DNA of 64,000 nt from Magnetospirillum sp. 15-1 (GCF_900184795.1 NZ_FXXN01000027.1:165296-229295); one strand, 5' to 3'; numbered from the stretch's first letter, positions 11,619 to 20,965 are shown. Translations and numbers: made by a program. The notes: generated from the sequence alone by a model not told the origin.

Positions 11619-12358
11619 CCAGCCTCGCCGTTCCGGAACTGTCGGTGGTCGTCCCGGTCAAGAACGAGGCCGAGAACGTGCTGCCGCTGCTGGACGAGAT
11701 CCACATGGCCCTGCAGGGCAAGGTGGAGTTCGAGGTCGTCTATGTGGATGACGGCTCGGACGACGGCACCCCCAGGGTGCTGGAGCAGGCCAAGGCCATC
11801 CATCCCCGCCTCAGGGTGGTGCGCCACAAGGCCAGTTGCGGCCAGAGTCAGGCGGTCGCCACCGGAATCCGCTACGCCACGGGCAAGCTGATCGGCACCC
11901 TGGATGGCGACGGCCAGAACGACCCGGCCGATTTGCCGGCCATGCTGGACCACTGGCGCTCGCGCCCCGACGAAATCCGGCCCAAGCTGATGGTCACCGG
12001 CTGGCGGGCCAACCGCCGCGACGACGGTATCCGCCGGCTGTCCTCCAAGGTGGCCAACGGCATCCGCTCCAAGCTGCTGAAGGACCGCACTCCCGATTCG
12101 GGCAGCGGCATCAAGCTGCTGCCGCGCGAGCTGTTCCTCGACCTGCCCCGCTTCGACCACATGCACCGCTTCATGGCCGCCCTGGTGATCCGGGCCGGCG
12201 GCAGCGTCGAGGTGGTCAAGGTCAACCACCGCCCGCGCGAGCGCGGCGTCTCCAAGTATGGGGTATGGAACCGCCTGTGGGTGGGGATCGTCGATCTGTT
12301 CGGCGTCATGTGGCTGATGCGCCGGGCGCGAAATCCGGTCATCGAGAGCCGCGAGTGA
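11615..12358 (+). CDS. Family 2 glycosyltransferase, polyprenyl-phosphate type
   Basis: This 247-residue GT-A enzyme opens with [15 protein letters not shown], followed by the nucleotide-sugar motif [10 protein letters not shown] and the DxD-like LDGDGQNDP. The overall pattern resembles dolichol/undecaprenyl-phosphate mannosyl- or glucosyltransferases, but it has no C-terminal membrane pair. The GTG start at 11615 overlaps the accA stop. The next gene, a VTT membrane protein, overlaps in the same way, so the two probably work at the membrane together, perhaps in glycolipid or lipid A modification. That role is an inference. Confidence 0.85.
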   Translation: MTSLAVPELSVVVPVKNEAENVLPLLDEIHMALQGKVEFEVVYVDDGSDDGTPRVLEQAKAIHPRLRVVRHKASCGQSQAVATGIRYATGKLIGTLDGDGQNDPADLPAMLDHWRSRPDEIRPKLMVTGWRANRRDDGIRRLSSKVANGIRSKLLKDRTPDSGSGIKLLPRELFLDLPRFDHMHRFMAALVIRAGGSVEVVKVNHRPRERGVSKYGVWNRLWVGIVDLFGVMWLMRRARNPVIESRE

Positions 12359-13095
12359 GCGGCCACGGCCGTCATCCCCTGCTCAATCCCCGCGCCATGG
12401 TCAAGGGGCTGGTGCTGATCGCCACCCTCGCCATGATCGGTTTCCTGCTGGAAGGATTGGGCCTGCGCAACGCGCTGGATACCCATTGGATCGATGCCGA
12501 GGTCAAGGGCCAGGGCATGCGCGGCGACGCCCTGTTCGTGCTGGTGGGCGGCGTGGCCATCGCCATCGGCCTGCCGCGCCAGGCGGTCTGCTTCCTGGGC
12601 GGCTATGCCTTCGGGTTCGCCGAGGGACTGCTGTGGTCCAGTCTGGCCTCGCTGGCGGGCTGCATCGCCGCCTTCCTGTATGCCCGGTTGATGGGGCGCG
12701 ATTTCATCGCGGCGCGGTTCCCCGAGCGCGTCGCCCGCATAGACGCCTTTCTGGCCGGTAACACCTTTTCCATGACCCTGCTGATCCGCCTGCTGCCGGT
12801 GGGCAGCAATCTGGTGACCAATCTGGCGGCCGGCGTGGCCGGGGTGCGATCGCTGCCGTTCTTCCTGGCCTCGGTGCTGGGGTACCTGCCCCAGACCATC
12901 GTTTTCGCGCTGCTGGGCAGCGGCATTCAGGTCGATCCGGTCTTCCGCATCGGCGCCAGCGTGGTATTGTTCGTCGCCTCCGGGGTGATGGGCGTGTGGC
13001 TGTTCCGCCGCTTCCGCCACGGCCGGCATCTGGACGCCGCCACCGAGGCGGTCATCGAAGAAGACGGCGACGAAAATCATGAAGCGACCGGTTAA
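12355..13095 (+). CDS. TVP38/TMEM64 family (VTT domain) membrane protein
   Basis: This 246-residue protein has about five membrane segments and the VTT signature in the middle: CFLGGYAFGFAEGLLWS and RLLPVGSNLVTNLAAGVAGV followed by LGYLPQTIVFALLG. VTT/DedA-like proteins are implicated in lipid scrambling or transport, and the exact function here is unknown. The GTG start overlaps the glycosyltransferase stop by four bases; ATG 12397 is an alternative. The 3' end overlaps the BON lipoprotein gene by 17 bases. Confidence 0.85.
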   Translation: MSGHGRHPLLNPRAMVKGLVLIATLAMIGFLLEGLGLRNALDTHWIDAEVKGQGMRGDALFVLVGGVAIAIGLPRQAVCFLGGYAFGFAEGLLWSSLASLAGCIAAFLYARLMGRDFIAARFPERVARIDAFLAGNTFSMTLLIRLLPVGSNLVTNLAAGVAGVRSLPFFLASVLGYLPQTIVFALLGSGIQVDPVFRIGASVVLFVASGVMGVWLFRRFRHGRHLDAATEAVIEEDGDENHEATG

Positions 13096-13675
13096 GATTC
13101 TTCTTTCCCTCGGCCTGGTGGCCGTGGCTGCTGCCTGCACTCCCGATCAGGAATCACCCATCGTCAGCGCGGCGCCGCGCACCACGGAACTGAGCCTCGA
13201 TTCCCAGGGGCGCGTGATCCGTCTGCGTCCCGAGCGCAATTGGGACGACGCGGTGGGACAGCGGGCGCTCTCTACCCTTAATCAGGCCGATCACGAGGCT
13301 TTCAAGGGCGTGTCGGTACGCGCCTGGGATGGCGGCGTTCTGCTGACCGGCGCGGTCGCCAAGCCCGAGCAGCGTCGCCGTGCCGACCAGCTGGTCGGCG
13401 GCATCGAAGGCGTGACCCAGGTCTATGACGAACTGGCCCTGGCCGAGAATCCCGCCCATCCCATGTATGTCCCGGACGCCCATCTGGAGCAGCGCATCTA
13501 TGCCGGTCTGCTGGGCAACGACGCAATCAGCGGCGCCTATGTGGTCCGCGTGGTCAACGGCGTCGCCTATCTGCAGGGCTCCACCCGGTCCAAGGCCGAT
13601 GCGGACAAGGCCGCCGAGTTCGCGCGCGGCTTCGACGGCATCAAATGGGTGGTGGACCGGGTCTCGGTTCGCTGA
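13079..13675 (+). CDS. BON-domain lipoprotein
   Basis: This 198-residue protein has a lipoprotein signal ending in VAVAAAC (lipobox Cys at about residue 20). Two BON-like modules follow, around residues 55-125 (VRAWDGGVLLTGAV) and 130-198 (VRVVNGVAYLQGST). BON domains bind phospholipid surfaces in OsmY/DolP-type envelope proteins, so an outer-membrane integrity role is likely. It is co-directional with, and overlaps, the VTT membrane gene. Confidence 0.88.
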   Translation: MKRPVKILLSLGLVAVAAACTPDQESPIVSAAPRTTELSLDSQGRVIRLRPERNWDDAVGQRALSTLNQADHEAFKGVSVRAWDGGVLLTGAVAKPEQRRRADQLVGGIEGVTQVYDELALAENPAHPMYVPDAHLEQRIYAGLLGNDAISGAYVVRVVNGVAYLQGSTRSKADADKAAEFARGFDGIKWVVDRVSVR

Positions 13676-13699
13676 CCATCGTTTAGCCGCATTCCGGAG

Positions 13700-13723
13700 C
13701 CAGGGTTGAGACGTCAGCCCTGG
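13700..13723 (+). terminator. Hairpin between BON lipoprotein and DUF4139 genes
   Basis: CCAGGG and CCCTGG arms, extended by TTGA/TCA, form a stem-loop just before the next start. There is no T-run, so it may be a weak terminator or a translational element. Confidence 0.35.
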
Positions 13724-13733
13724 AGTCCGGTCC

Positions 13734-15095
13734 ATGTCCCATCGTGTCGCCCTGCTGCTTGCCCTGACCATTCCGGTCACCGCATCCGCCGCCGAGATTT
13801 CCGCTCCCTCCGCCGAGCGCTCCACGCTGTCGCTCACCCTGCATCAGGATGGCCCGGCCCTGGTCCGCGACCGGCGGCCGGCCGTGCTGGAGAAGGGCGG
13901 CTCCACCGTGATTTTCGACGGCATTCCCCGGACCGTCCGTCCGGGCAGCGCCACCATCGAGGGGCCGGGCCTGACGGTGGCCGAGCGGTGGATCGATCCC
14001 GGCGCCCTGTCGGCGGAGCGGCAACTGGCCGCCCATCTCGGCCGCACGGTCTCGGTGATCTGGGACGGCGGCGACCCGCCGCAACAGGCTAAGGTGCTGG
14101 CCGCCGAGGGAACGCCGCTGTTCGAGGCGGACGGCAAGGTGGTGGCCGGGCAGCCTGCCCGTATCGTCTATGACGCCCTGGCGCCCGGTCTGACCCCGCG
14201 TCCGTCGTTCCGCGCCCAGGTGGAGGCGGAAGCGGCCGGGCGGCGGGAGATCGAACTGTCCTATGCCGCCGACGGCCTGGCCTGGACCTCCCTGGCCAGC
14301 GGCGAGTTGAAGGGCGACCATCTGGCCCTGACCGTCTGGGCAGATCTCAGCAATGCCAGCGGTACCGATTTCACCGACGCCACCCTGCGTCTGGTCGCCG
14401 GCTCGACCCAATCCGGCGGCGGCGCTCCCAAACTGATGGCCCGCGCCATGGCCGATGCGGCGCCCAGCCCCATGCGCGAGGCGATCGGCCCCTATCACGT
14501 CTACACCCTGCCCCGGCCGGTTACCCTGCGTGACGGTGAAAGCCGGCAGGTTCCGCTGCTGCCTCCCGCCCAGATAACGGTCAGCCGCGAACTGGTCCTC
14601 GACCCGCAGGCCGCCCACCTCTTCCTGTCGCGGGCGTTGGATGTCCGGGCCCAGCATCCGGTGCTGCGTCTGTCCTTCGCCAACACCGCCAAGGCCGGGC
14701 TGGGCAAGCCGCTGCCCGGCGGCCCCATCCGGGTGACCATGCGCGGCCCCGGCGGCGAGCCGGTGCTGCTGGGCGAGGAGCAGATGCCGGCCCTGCCTGA
14801 AGGCGGCGAGGCCAGGCTGACCCTGGGGCAGTCCTTCGACGTTACCGCGAGGCGGGTGCAGACCGACTTTCAGAAGGTCTCGGCCGAGGTGACGGAAACC
14901 GCGTGGGAGGTGCGGCTGGCCAATGGCGGCGAGCAGGCGGCGGCGGTCACGGTGCGCGAGGCCTTCCGTTCGGACTGGCTGGTGCTGGAGGAGAGCCTTC
15001 CCCATGCCAAGGACAACGCCGCCCAGGTCCACTGGACGGTGTCCGTTCCGGCCAAGGGGGAGGCGGTGCTGCGCTATCGCGTCAGGATGAAGTGA
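13734..15095 (+). CDS. Secreted DUF4139 domain protein
   Basis: This 453-residue protein has a signal peptide (cleavage after TASA-A, about residue 19). The DUF4139/DUF4140 architecture follows: an N-terminal segment with TLSLTLHQDGPALVRD, a central LSYAADGLAWTSLASGEL beta-sheet region (typical W-x-Y/W core) and a C-terminal beta sandwich ending in GEAVLRYRVRMK. Function is unknown; the protein is expected in the periplasm. It is convergent with the next gene. Confidence 0.85.
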   Translation: MSHRVALLLALTIPVTASAAEISAPSAERSTLSLTLHQDGPALVRDRRPAVLEKGGSTVIFDGIPRTVRPGSATIEGPGLTVAERWIDPGALSAERQLAAHLGRTVSVIWDGGDPPQQAKVLAAEGTPLFEADGKVVAGQPARIVYDALAPGLTPRPSFRAQVEAEAAGRREIELSYAADGLAWTSLASGELKGDHLALTVWADLSNASGTDFTDATLRLVAGSTQSGGGAPKLMARAMADAAPSPMREAIGPYHVYTLPRPVTLRDGESRQVPLLPPAQITVSRELVLDPQAAHLFLSRALDVRAQHPVLRLSFANTAKAGLGKPLPGGPIRVTMRGPGGEPVLLGEEQMPALPEGGEARLTLGQSFDVTARRVQTDFQKVSAEVTETAWEVRLANGGEQAAAVTVREAFRSDWLVLEESLPHAKDNAAQVHWTVSVPAKGEAVLRYRVRMK

Positions 15096-15109
15096 GTGAG
15101 GCGGCGGGT

Positions 15110-15370
15110 TCAGGCCACCTGCTGGCGCAGGGCGTCCAACTGCTCGCGGATTTCGTCGAGCCGCATCACGATGGTGACGATGCCCAACTGTTCCTCGACC
15201 TCGTTGCGCTCGTTCATCAGCGCCTGGCGCTGGACGGGGTCGGCGGTCTGCCAGCGGACATTCATGCCTTCCTCGTACTCGGCGAAGGTGTGAAGCGCCG
15301 CATCCAGCTCGGAATCGAGCCGGGTCTTTTCCTCGATGAGAGTCTCGATCATGGCTTTCACATCATCCAC
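15110..15370 (-). CDS. Small coiled-coil protein of unknown function
   Basis: This 86-residue, strongly acidic and helical protein shows heptad-like patterns (MIETLIEEKTRLDSELDAAL and MRLDEIREQLDALRQQ), suggesting a coiled coil. No catalytic motif is recognised. It lies 20 bases behind the 68-residue gene at 15391-15597, so the two probably form an operon. The absence of cysteines and of a signal peptide suggests a cytosolic protein. Confidence 0.65.
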   Translation of the reverse strand: MDDVKAMIETLIEEKTRLDSELDAALHTFAEYEEGMNVRWQTADPVQRQALMNERNEVEEQLGIVTIVMRLDEIREQLDALRQQVA

Positions 15371-15390
15371 GAAACCGTCGTCACCGCCTT

Positions 15391-15597
15391 TTAGGCGGCG
15401 AGCCTCTTCCTGGGATCAAGCGCCTCGACCTCGGTGCGGGCGGCGGAATCCTCCACTCCGGTGACCGCCGCCAGCAGCATGGCCGCCGCGGTCAGGCCCT
15501 CGGTATGGGCAACGCCGTCGCCGTGTCCGGCCGCCAGGGCATCCTGAACCGTTTCGTCGTAGGCGGTCAACACCATCTCCAACGTCGCAGCGTCCAT
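15391..15597 (-). CDS. Small hypothetical protein
   Basis: This 68-residue protein, mostly alanine-rich helix, is not recognised. Its start is supported by a GGGGGAA box seven bases upstream. It is the first gene of a two-gene unit preceded by an AT-rich promoter region with a palindromic site. Confidence 0.6.
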   Translation of the reverse strand: MDAATLEMVLTAYDETVQDALAAGHGDGVAHTEGLTAAAMLLAAVTGVEDSAARTEVEALDPRKRLAA

Positions 15598-15889
15598 GAC
15601 ATTCCCCCTTCCAGGCCGTCGTCGGGCCGCTTCGCCTTATCCCGATGACAAGGACTTTGATAGGGCAATGGTATGTCCCTGGGAGTCGTGTCCGCAATAG
15701 AATAATGTCCGCATTACAAATATGAGTATTGTAATACTGCGCCCGTTATTGCGTTCATTTATTAAACGCCACGTAAACAGAATGTAATTATGAGGTTTGC
15801 ATAAACGACATTTCGCCCGCAGGTTATCATGGCGAAGGTATGTGCCCGCATAGGCTGTCGACGTCGCGGCGGCGATGGAATCAAGGTGC
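15598..15889. promoter_or_regulatory. AT-rich intergenic region with palindrome
   Basis: This stretch of roughly 290 bases is markedly AT-rich compared with the rest of the window and has no convincing gene. It contains an imperfect inverted repeat at 15713-15735 (ATTACAAATA-TGAG-TATTGTAAT) and two copies of TGTCCGCA-A/T-TA about 16 bases apart just before it. It is the upstream region of the small operon at 15597-15110 and the downstream region of polA. A small RNA cannot be excluded. Confidence 0.5.
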
Positions 15890-15915
15890 GTGCGAAGGGC
15901 CCCGGCCCTTCGCAC
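15890..15915. terminator. polA terminator hairpin
   Basis: GTGCGAAGGGCC pairs perfectly with GGCCCTTCGCAC about 10 bases past the polA stop. TTTT follows on the plus-strand side, and on the minus strand the tail is GCACCTTGATT, so it may not be a classical intrinsic terminator. Confidence 0.6.
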
Positions 15916-15925
15916 GGCTTTTCCC

Positions 15926-18712
15926 TCAGTGCGCCGCGTCCCAACTGTCGGCGATGCCGGCTTCGACCAGCAGGGGGACGGAGAGGGTGGCGGCGGCTTC
16001 CATGATCCGCCTGACCACCGAAACGGCGGCCTCGGCCTCGGTCTCGGGGGTTTCGAGGACCAGTTCGTCATGAACCTGGAGCAGCAGGCGGGCCGACAGG
16101 CCAGCCTCCGCCAGGGCGGCGGGCAGGCGAATCATGGCCCGCTTGATGATGTCGGCGGCGCCGCCCTGAATGGGGCCGTTGATGGCGGCACGTTCGGCGA
16201 AGGCCCGCATGGCGCCGTTCTTGTCCTTGATGCCCGGCGTATAGACCTTGCGGCCGAACAGGGTGGTGACGAAGCCGTTCTCACGCGCTTCCTCCTTGGT
16301 CCGTTCCATATAGGCGCGGATTTCGGGATAGCGGGCGAAATAGGCCTCGATATAGGCCTTGGCCTCGCCCTGGGGAATACCCAGCTGGGCGGCCAGCCCA
16401 AAGGCGCTGATGCCGTAGATGATGCCGAAATTGATGGCCTTGGCCCGGCGCCGCAGCGACGGATCGATCCCTTCGACCGGCACGCCGAACACCTGGCTCG
16501 CGGTGATGGCGTGGATGTCCTGGTCATGGGCGAAGGCGTCGCGCAGGCCCTCGATCTTCGCCACGTGGGCGACGAGGCGCAGCTCGATCTGTGAATAGTC
16601 GGCGGAGATCAGTTTCCTGCCCGGCTCGGCCACGAAGGCGTGGCGGATCTTGCGGCCTTCTTCGCTGCGGATGGGAATGTTCTGCAGGTTGGGGTCCGAC
16701 GACGACAGCCGTCCGGTGGTGGTGGCGGCCAGGGCATAGGAGGTGTGGACGCGCCCCGTGGCCGGGTTGATCTGGGCCACCAGGGCATCGGTGTAGGTGC
16801 CCTTCAGCTTGGACAACTGGCGCCAGTCCAGCAGGCGGGCGGGCAGGGGATGCAAAGGCGCCAAATCCTCCAGCACGTCGGCGCCGGTGGCCCACTGGCC
16901 GGTCTTGGTCTTCTTGCCGCCGGGGAGATTCAGGGTCTCGAACAGCACCTTGCCCAATTGCTGCGGTGAGGCCAGGTTGAAGGCCTCGCCGCCGTTCAGC
17001 GCCACCACCTCGGTCTCCAGCTCGGTCAGGCGGCGGCCGAAATCCTCGGACAGGGCCATCAACTGGGCGCGGTCCACCCTGATGCCGTCACGCTCCATGG
17101 CGGCGATCACCGGCACCAGCGGGCGTTCCAGGGTCTCGTAGACGGTGACCATGCGCTCGGCCAGCAGACGCGGCTTGAGGGCCGCGTGCAGGCGCAGCGT
17201 CATGTCCGCGTCCTCGGCGGCGTAGTCGCGGGCCTTGTCCAGCGGCACCCGGTCGAAGGTCACCTGATTGCGTCCGGTGCCGCAGACCTGGGAGAAGGGA
17301 ATGTTGGCGTGGCCGAAATGCAGCAGGCACAGCTCGTCCAGCCCGTGGCCGTGGCTGGCGCCGTCGATCACGTAGGACAGCAGCATGGTGTCGTCGAAGG
17401 GCTCCACCGTCAGGCCCAGCCCGGCCATCACCTGCATGTCGTACTTGATGTTGTGGCCGACCTTCAGCACCGAGGGATCGGCCAGCAGCGGCTTCAGGCG
17501 CGCCAGGGTCAGGTCGGCGGGGATCGGCGTGGGGGCGTCGGCGGCGGGGCCGTCCAGACCGCCGAGCAGGTCGCCCTGGGCCTGAGGCGGAGCGTGCATC
17601 ACCGGGATGTAGCAGGCCCGCCCGGGGGCGACGGCCAGGGACACGCCCACCAGCCGGGCGCGCAAGGGGTCGAGGCCAGTGGTCTCGGTGTCGAAGCCCA
17701 CCAGTCCGGCCTCGGCGGCCCGGGCGATCCAGCTTTCCAGGGCGGCGAGGTCGGTGACCAGTTCGTAGGCGGTCGCCACCTGGGGCGGCAGGGACGGCGC
17801 TTCGGCCGCCGCCGGCGTCACGATCGCCCGCGTGGCGGTGGGGGCGTTGGGAATCTTGGCGTTGAGGCGGCCCATCAGCGACCTGAAGCCCTGGGCGGCG
17901 CAGAAGGCGGCCAGCTTTTCCGGGGCCGGCGGCTTGACGTCCAGATCGGCCAACGGCACCGGCACCGGCGCATCGGTGCGCAGGCGCACCAACTGGCGCG
18001 AGATGCGGGCCAGATCGGCATTGGCCAGCAGGGTTTCGCGGCGCTTGGGCTGCTTGATCTCGCCGGCGCGGGCCAGCAGGGTGTCGAGGTCGCCGTATTC
18101 CTCGATCAATTGGGCGGCGGTCTTGACGCCGATGCCCGGCACGCCCGGCACGTTGTCCGAGGAATCGCCGCACAGCGCCTGGACGTCGACCACCTTATCC
18201 GGCGGAACGCCGAACTTCTCGCGCACTTCGGCCTCGCCGATGACGCGGTTCTTCATGGGGTCGTACATCTCGACCCCGTCGCCCACCAACTGCATCAGGT
18301 CCTTGTCGGACGAGACGATGGTGACCTGTGCCCCGGCCTCGACGGCCAGACGGGCATAGGTGGCGATCAGATCGTCGGCCTCGAAGCCCTCCAGCTCGAT
18401 GGCCGGCAGGTCGAAGGCCCGCGTCGCCTCGCGCACCAGGGGGAACTGGGGCACCAGTTCCTCGGGGGCCGGCGGGCGGTGGGCCTTGTACTCGGGGTAG
18501 ATCTCGCTGCGGAAGGTCTGGCGCGACGAGTCGAAGATCACCGCCACGTGATCGGACTGGCTGTCGGCCAGCAGCTTCATCAGCATGGTGGTGAAGCCGT
18601 AGACGGCGTTGACCGGCGTGCCGTCCGGCCGCGTCATGGGCGGCAGGCCGTGGAAGGCCCGGAAGATGAACCCCGAGCCGTCGATCAGGGTTACGTGGCG
18701 GGGAGTGGTCAA
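15926..18712 (-). CDS. polA: DNA polymerase I (TTG start)
   Basis: This 928-residue enzyme is the same length as E. coli Pol I. It has an N-terminal 5'-3' exonuclease (HVTLIDGSGFIFRAFHG, GDSSDNVPGVPGIG), a central 3'-5' exonuclease with intact acidic motifs (GFDTETTGLDP, VGHNIKYD, YAAEDADMTLRL) and the polymerase palm and fingers (SADYSQIELRL, RRRAKAINFGIIYG, QVHDELV). The start is TTG at 18712, which overlaps the stop of the CHCC gene as TTGA. The next in-frame ATG upstream lies inside that gene. Roles are Okazaki-fragment processing and repair. Confidence 0.95.
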   Translation of the reverse strand: MTTPRHVTLIDGSGFIFRAFHGLPPMTRPDGTPVNAVYGFTTMLMKLLADSQSDHVAVIFDSSRQTFRSEIYPEYKAHRPPAPEELVPQFPLVREATRAFDLPAIELEGFEADDLIATYARLAVEAGAQVTIVSSDKDLMQLVGDGVEMYDPMKNRVIGEAEVREKFGVPPDKVVDVQALCGDSSDNVPGVPGIGVKTAAQLIEEYGDLDTLLARAGEIKQPKRRETLLANADLARISRQLVRLRTDAPVPVPLADLDVKPPAPEKLAAFCAAQGFRSLMGRLNAKIPNAPTATRAIVTPAAAEAPSLPPQVATAYELVTDLAALESWIARAAEAGLVGFDTETTGLDPLRARLVGVSLAVAPGRACYIPVMHAPPQAQGDLLGGLDGPAADAPTPIPADLTLARLKPLLADPSVLKVGHNIKYDMQVMAGLGLTVEPFDDTMLLSYVIDGASHGHGLDELCLLHFGHANIPFSQVCGTGRNQVTFDRVPLDKARDYAAEDADMTLRLHAALKPRLLAERMVTVYETLERPLVPVIAAMERDGIRVDRAQLMALSEDFGRRLTELETEVVALNGGEAFNLASPQQLGKVLFETLNLPGGKKTKTGQWATGADVLEDLAPLHPLPARLLDWRQLSKLKGTYTDALVAQINPATGRVHTSYALAATTTGRLSSSDPNLQNIPIRSEEGRKIRHAFVAEPGRKLISADYSQIELRLVAHVAKIEGLRDAFAHDQDIHAITASQVFGVPVEGIDPSLRRRAKAINFGIIYGISAFGLAAQLGIPQGEAKAYIEAYFARYPEIRAYMERTKEEARENGFVTTLFGRKVYTPGIKDKNGAMRAFAERAAINGPIQGGAADIIKRAMIRLPAALAEAGLSARLLLQVHDELVLETPETEAEAAVSVVRRIMEAAATLSVPLLVEAGIADSWDAAH

Positions 18713-18912
18713 TGGTGACCGATCTTGGCGCCCTCGGCCAGCACGTAGGTCCGCGAGCAATAGGGGCACACGATCTTGCCCTCGGCCGTCAGGTCGAGAA
18801 AGACGCGGGGATGGCCGAGACCGTTGGCCACGTCGCCGTCACAGGCGACCTTGGCGGTGGAGACGGTGACGGTGTCGAAGGCGGCGGCGGGCTGGGTGGA
18901 AGCGGAAGACAT
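18709..18912 (-). CDS. CHCC-type zinc-finger protein (NDUFS6-like)
   Basis: This 67-residue protein has the zf-CHCC pattern: C in VACDGD, H in GLGHPRVFLDL and the C-terminal CPYC pair in IVCPYCSRTYVL. It is the bacterial counterpart of the mitochondrial complex I accessory subunit NDUFS6 and is common in alphaproteobacteria, but its function there is unproven. ATG 18912 has a GGAG box six bases upstream. A longer in-frame start at 18963 would collide with the divergent ABC gene. Confidence 0.88.
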   Translation of the reverse strand: MSSASTQPAAAFDTVTVSTAKVACDGDVANGLGHPRVFLDLTAEGKIVCPYCSRTYVLAEGAKIGHH

Positions 18913-18961
18913 GGGTGCTCCGTTGACCGAGGTGTTGGCCGGATGATACCCATTGGCGGCC

Positions 18962-19915
18962 ATGGTTCAATCACTCTCTCACGCCACCCTGCCCGAATCG
19001 GCGGTGGAGGCCCACTCCCTGGTCAAGGTCTATCGCGGCCGGGGCGGTGACAAGCGCGCTCTGGACGGGGTCAGCCTGTCCGTTCCCCGCGGCTCGTTCT
19101 TCGGCCTCCTCGGCCCCAACGGGGCGGGCAAGAGCACCTTCATCAACATCCTGGCCGGACTGGTGCTGAAAAGCGAAGGTCGGGTGACGATCTGGGACCG
19201 CGATATCGACCTGGACGCGCGCGGTGCCAAGGCGGCCATCGGCGTGGTGCCGCAGGAACTGAACCTGGACCCCTTCTTCACGCCGCGCGAACTGCTGGAC
19301 GTGCAGGCCGGCATGTACGGCGTGCCCAAGGCCGAGCGCCGCACCATGGAGATTCTCGAGGCGGTGGGGCTGGCCGACAAGGCCGGCGCCTATGCCCGGA
19401 CGCTGTCGGGTGGCATGCGCCGCCGGTTGCTGGTGGCCAAGGCCATGGTTCACACTCCGCCGGTGCTGATCCTGGACGAGCCGACCGCCGGCGTCGACAT
19501 CGAGCTTCGGCAGCAATTGTGGGCCTATGTGCGCGAACTGAACGCCCAAGGCACCACCGTCATCCTGACCACCCATTACCTGGAGGAGGCGGAGGAGCTG
19601 TGCGACCGCATCGCCATCATCAACCACGGCAAGCTGGTGGCCTGCGATTCCACGCCCAATCTCCTGAAGCGCATCGACGGCAAGGCGCTGACCATCACCC
19701 TGGCCGCCGATCTGGCGGAGATACCGGCCGAGCTGGCGCCTTTCGGACCCGAGCGGCTGGATGCCAGGCGGCTGCTGTTGCGTTATCGCCCCTCCGCCAC
19801 GCCCATGGGCCGCATCCTCGACGCCTTCACCGCCGCCGGCCTCTCCATCGCCGACCTGTCCACCGAGGAAACCGACCTGGAGGACATCTTCCTGCAACTG
19901 ACCTCATCAAAATAA
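18962..19915 (+). CDS. ABC transporter ATP-binding protein, ABC-2 type
   Basis: This 317-residue ATPase has Walker A GPNGAGKST, a Q-loop (VVPQELNL), the signature LSGGMRRRL, Walker B VLILDEPTAGVD and the switch His in TTHYLEEAEE. The C-terminal extension of about 80 residues is typical of ABC-2/YadG-like exporters. No permease gene is adjacent, so the partner is elsewhere. The gene overlaps the following lipoprotein gene by one base. The start could instead be 18953. Confidence 0.92.
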   Translation: MVQSLSHATLPESAVEAHSLVKVYRGRGGDKRALDGVSLSVPRGSFFGLLGPNGAGKSTFINILAGLVLKSEGRVTIWDRDIDLDARGAKAAIGVVPQELNLDPFFTPRELLDVQAGMYGVPKAERRTMEILEAVGLADKAGAYARTLSGGMRRRLLVAKAMVHTPPVLILDEPTAGVDIELRQQLWAYVRELNAQGTTVILTTHYLEEAEELCDRIAIINHGKLVACDSTPNLLKRIDGKALTITLAADLAEIPAELAPFGPERLDARRLLLRYRPSATPMGRILDAFTAAGLSIADLSTEETDLEDIFLQLTSSK

Positions 19916-20910
19916 TGCGTGCGCTGGGAGGCCTGCTGATGGGGTTGTTGCTCTCCGCCTGCGCCGCCGCCACCTATCCCGCCGGTCCCGACATCCGTTC
20001 CGCCGCCCTCGAGGCCGATGCCATCGTCGCCGCCGACGGGGCGCGCCTGCCGTTGCGGTCGTGGCTGCCGCCGGGCGAGCCCAAGGCGGTGATCGTCGCC
20101 GTCCACGGCATGAACGACTATTCCAACGCCTTCGACGGGGTGGGCAAGGCGCTGGCGGCCAGGGGGATCGCCGTCCATGCCTATGACCAGCGCGGTTTCG
20201 GCCAGGCGCCGCATCCCGGCTGGTGGTCGTCCACCGAAACCATGGCCGCCGATCTGCGCGTCGCCGCCCATCTGCTGCAGGCCCGCCATCCCGGCCTGCC
20301 GCTTTATGTGCTGGGCGAGAGCATGGGCGGGGCGGTGGCCATCGAGGCCGCCGTGCATGCGCCGCCGCCCGAGGTGAAGGGCGTCATCCTGTCGGCTCCG
20401 GCGGTGTGGGGGCGTTCGAGCATGGGGCTGTTCCAGCGCGCCGTTCTGTGGCTGAGCTATCGCATCGCGCCGGGCTGGACGCTGACCGGGCGGGGGCTGA
20501 AGATCCAGCCCTCGGACAATATCGAAATGCTGCGCGCCCTGTCCCGCGATCCCCTGGTGATCAAGGAAACCCGGGTGGATACCATCCACGGCATGGTGGA
20601 CCTGATGGATGCCGCGCAAGAGGATGCGCCGCGCCTGGAGCTGCCCGCCCTGCTGCTTTACGGCGCCAGGGACGAGATCATCCCGCCCGAACCCACCTGG
20701 GCGGCGGTGGCCGCCCTGCCCCATCTGGGCGACAGCCAGCGCGCCGCCCTCTATGCCGGCGGCTGGCACATGCTGCTGCGCGACCTGCAGGCCCAGGTGG
20801 TGATCGACGATATCGCCGCCTGGATAGCCGACCGCTCGGCCCCCCTGCCGTCGGGGGCCGACAGGGCTGCGTCAGGAAAGCTTGCGACCCTTGCGTCGGA
20901 GACCCGATGA
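19915..20910 (+). CDS. Alpha/beta hydrolase lipoprotein (monoacylglycerol lipase-like)
   Basis: This 331-residue protein starts with a lipoprotein signal ending in LLLSAC (Cys about residue 16). A serine hydrolase of the monoglyceride-lipase/lysophospholipase type follows: VHGMNDYSNAF, the nucleophile in LGESMGGAV, the acid in YGARDEIIPP and the His in GGWHMLLRD. It is predicted to sit on the periplasmic side of a membrane and act on lipids. The ATG overlaps the ABC ATPase stop (TAATG), so it is co-translated with it. Confidence 0.88.
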   Translation: MRALGGLLMGLLLSACAAATYPAGPDIRSAALEADAIVAADGARLPLRSWLPPGEPKAVIVAVHGMNDYSNAFDGVGKALAARGIAVHAYDQRGFGQAPHPGWWSSTETMAADLRVAAHLLQARHPGLPLYVLGESMGGAVAIEAAVHAPPPEVKGVILSAPAVWGRSSMGLFQRAVLWLSYRIAPGWTLTGRGLKIQPSDNIEMLRALSRDPLVIKETRVDTIHGMVDLMDAAQEDAPRLELPALLLYGARDEIIPPEPTWAAVAALPHLGDSQRAALYAGGWHMLLRDLQAQVVIDDIAAWIADRSAPLPSGADRAASGKLATLASETR

Positions 20911-20965
20911 CGGCGCGGCGGGGGCGTGTCATACTTCGCGCATGCACAATGAACGGGCGATACCC

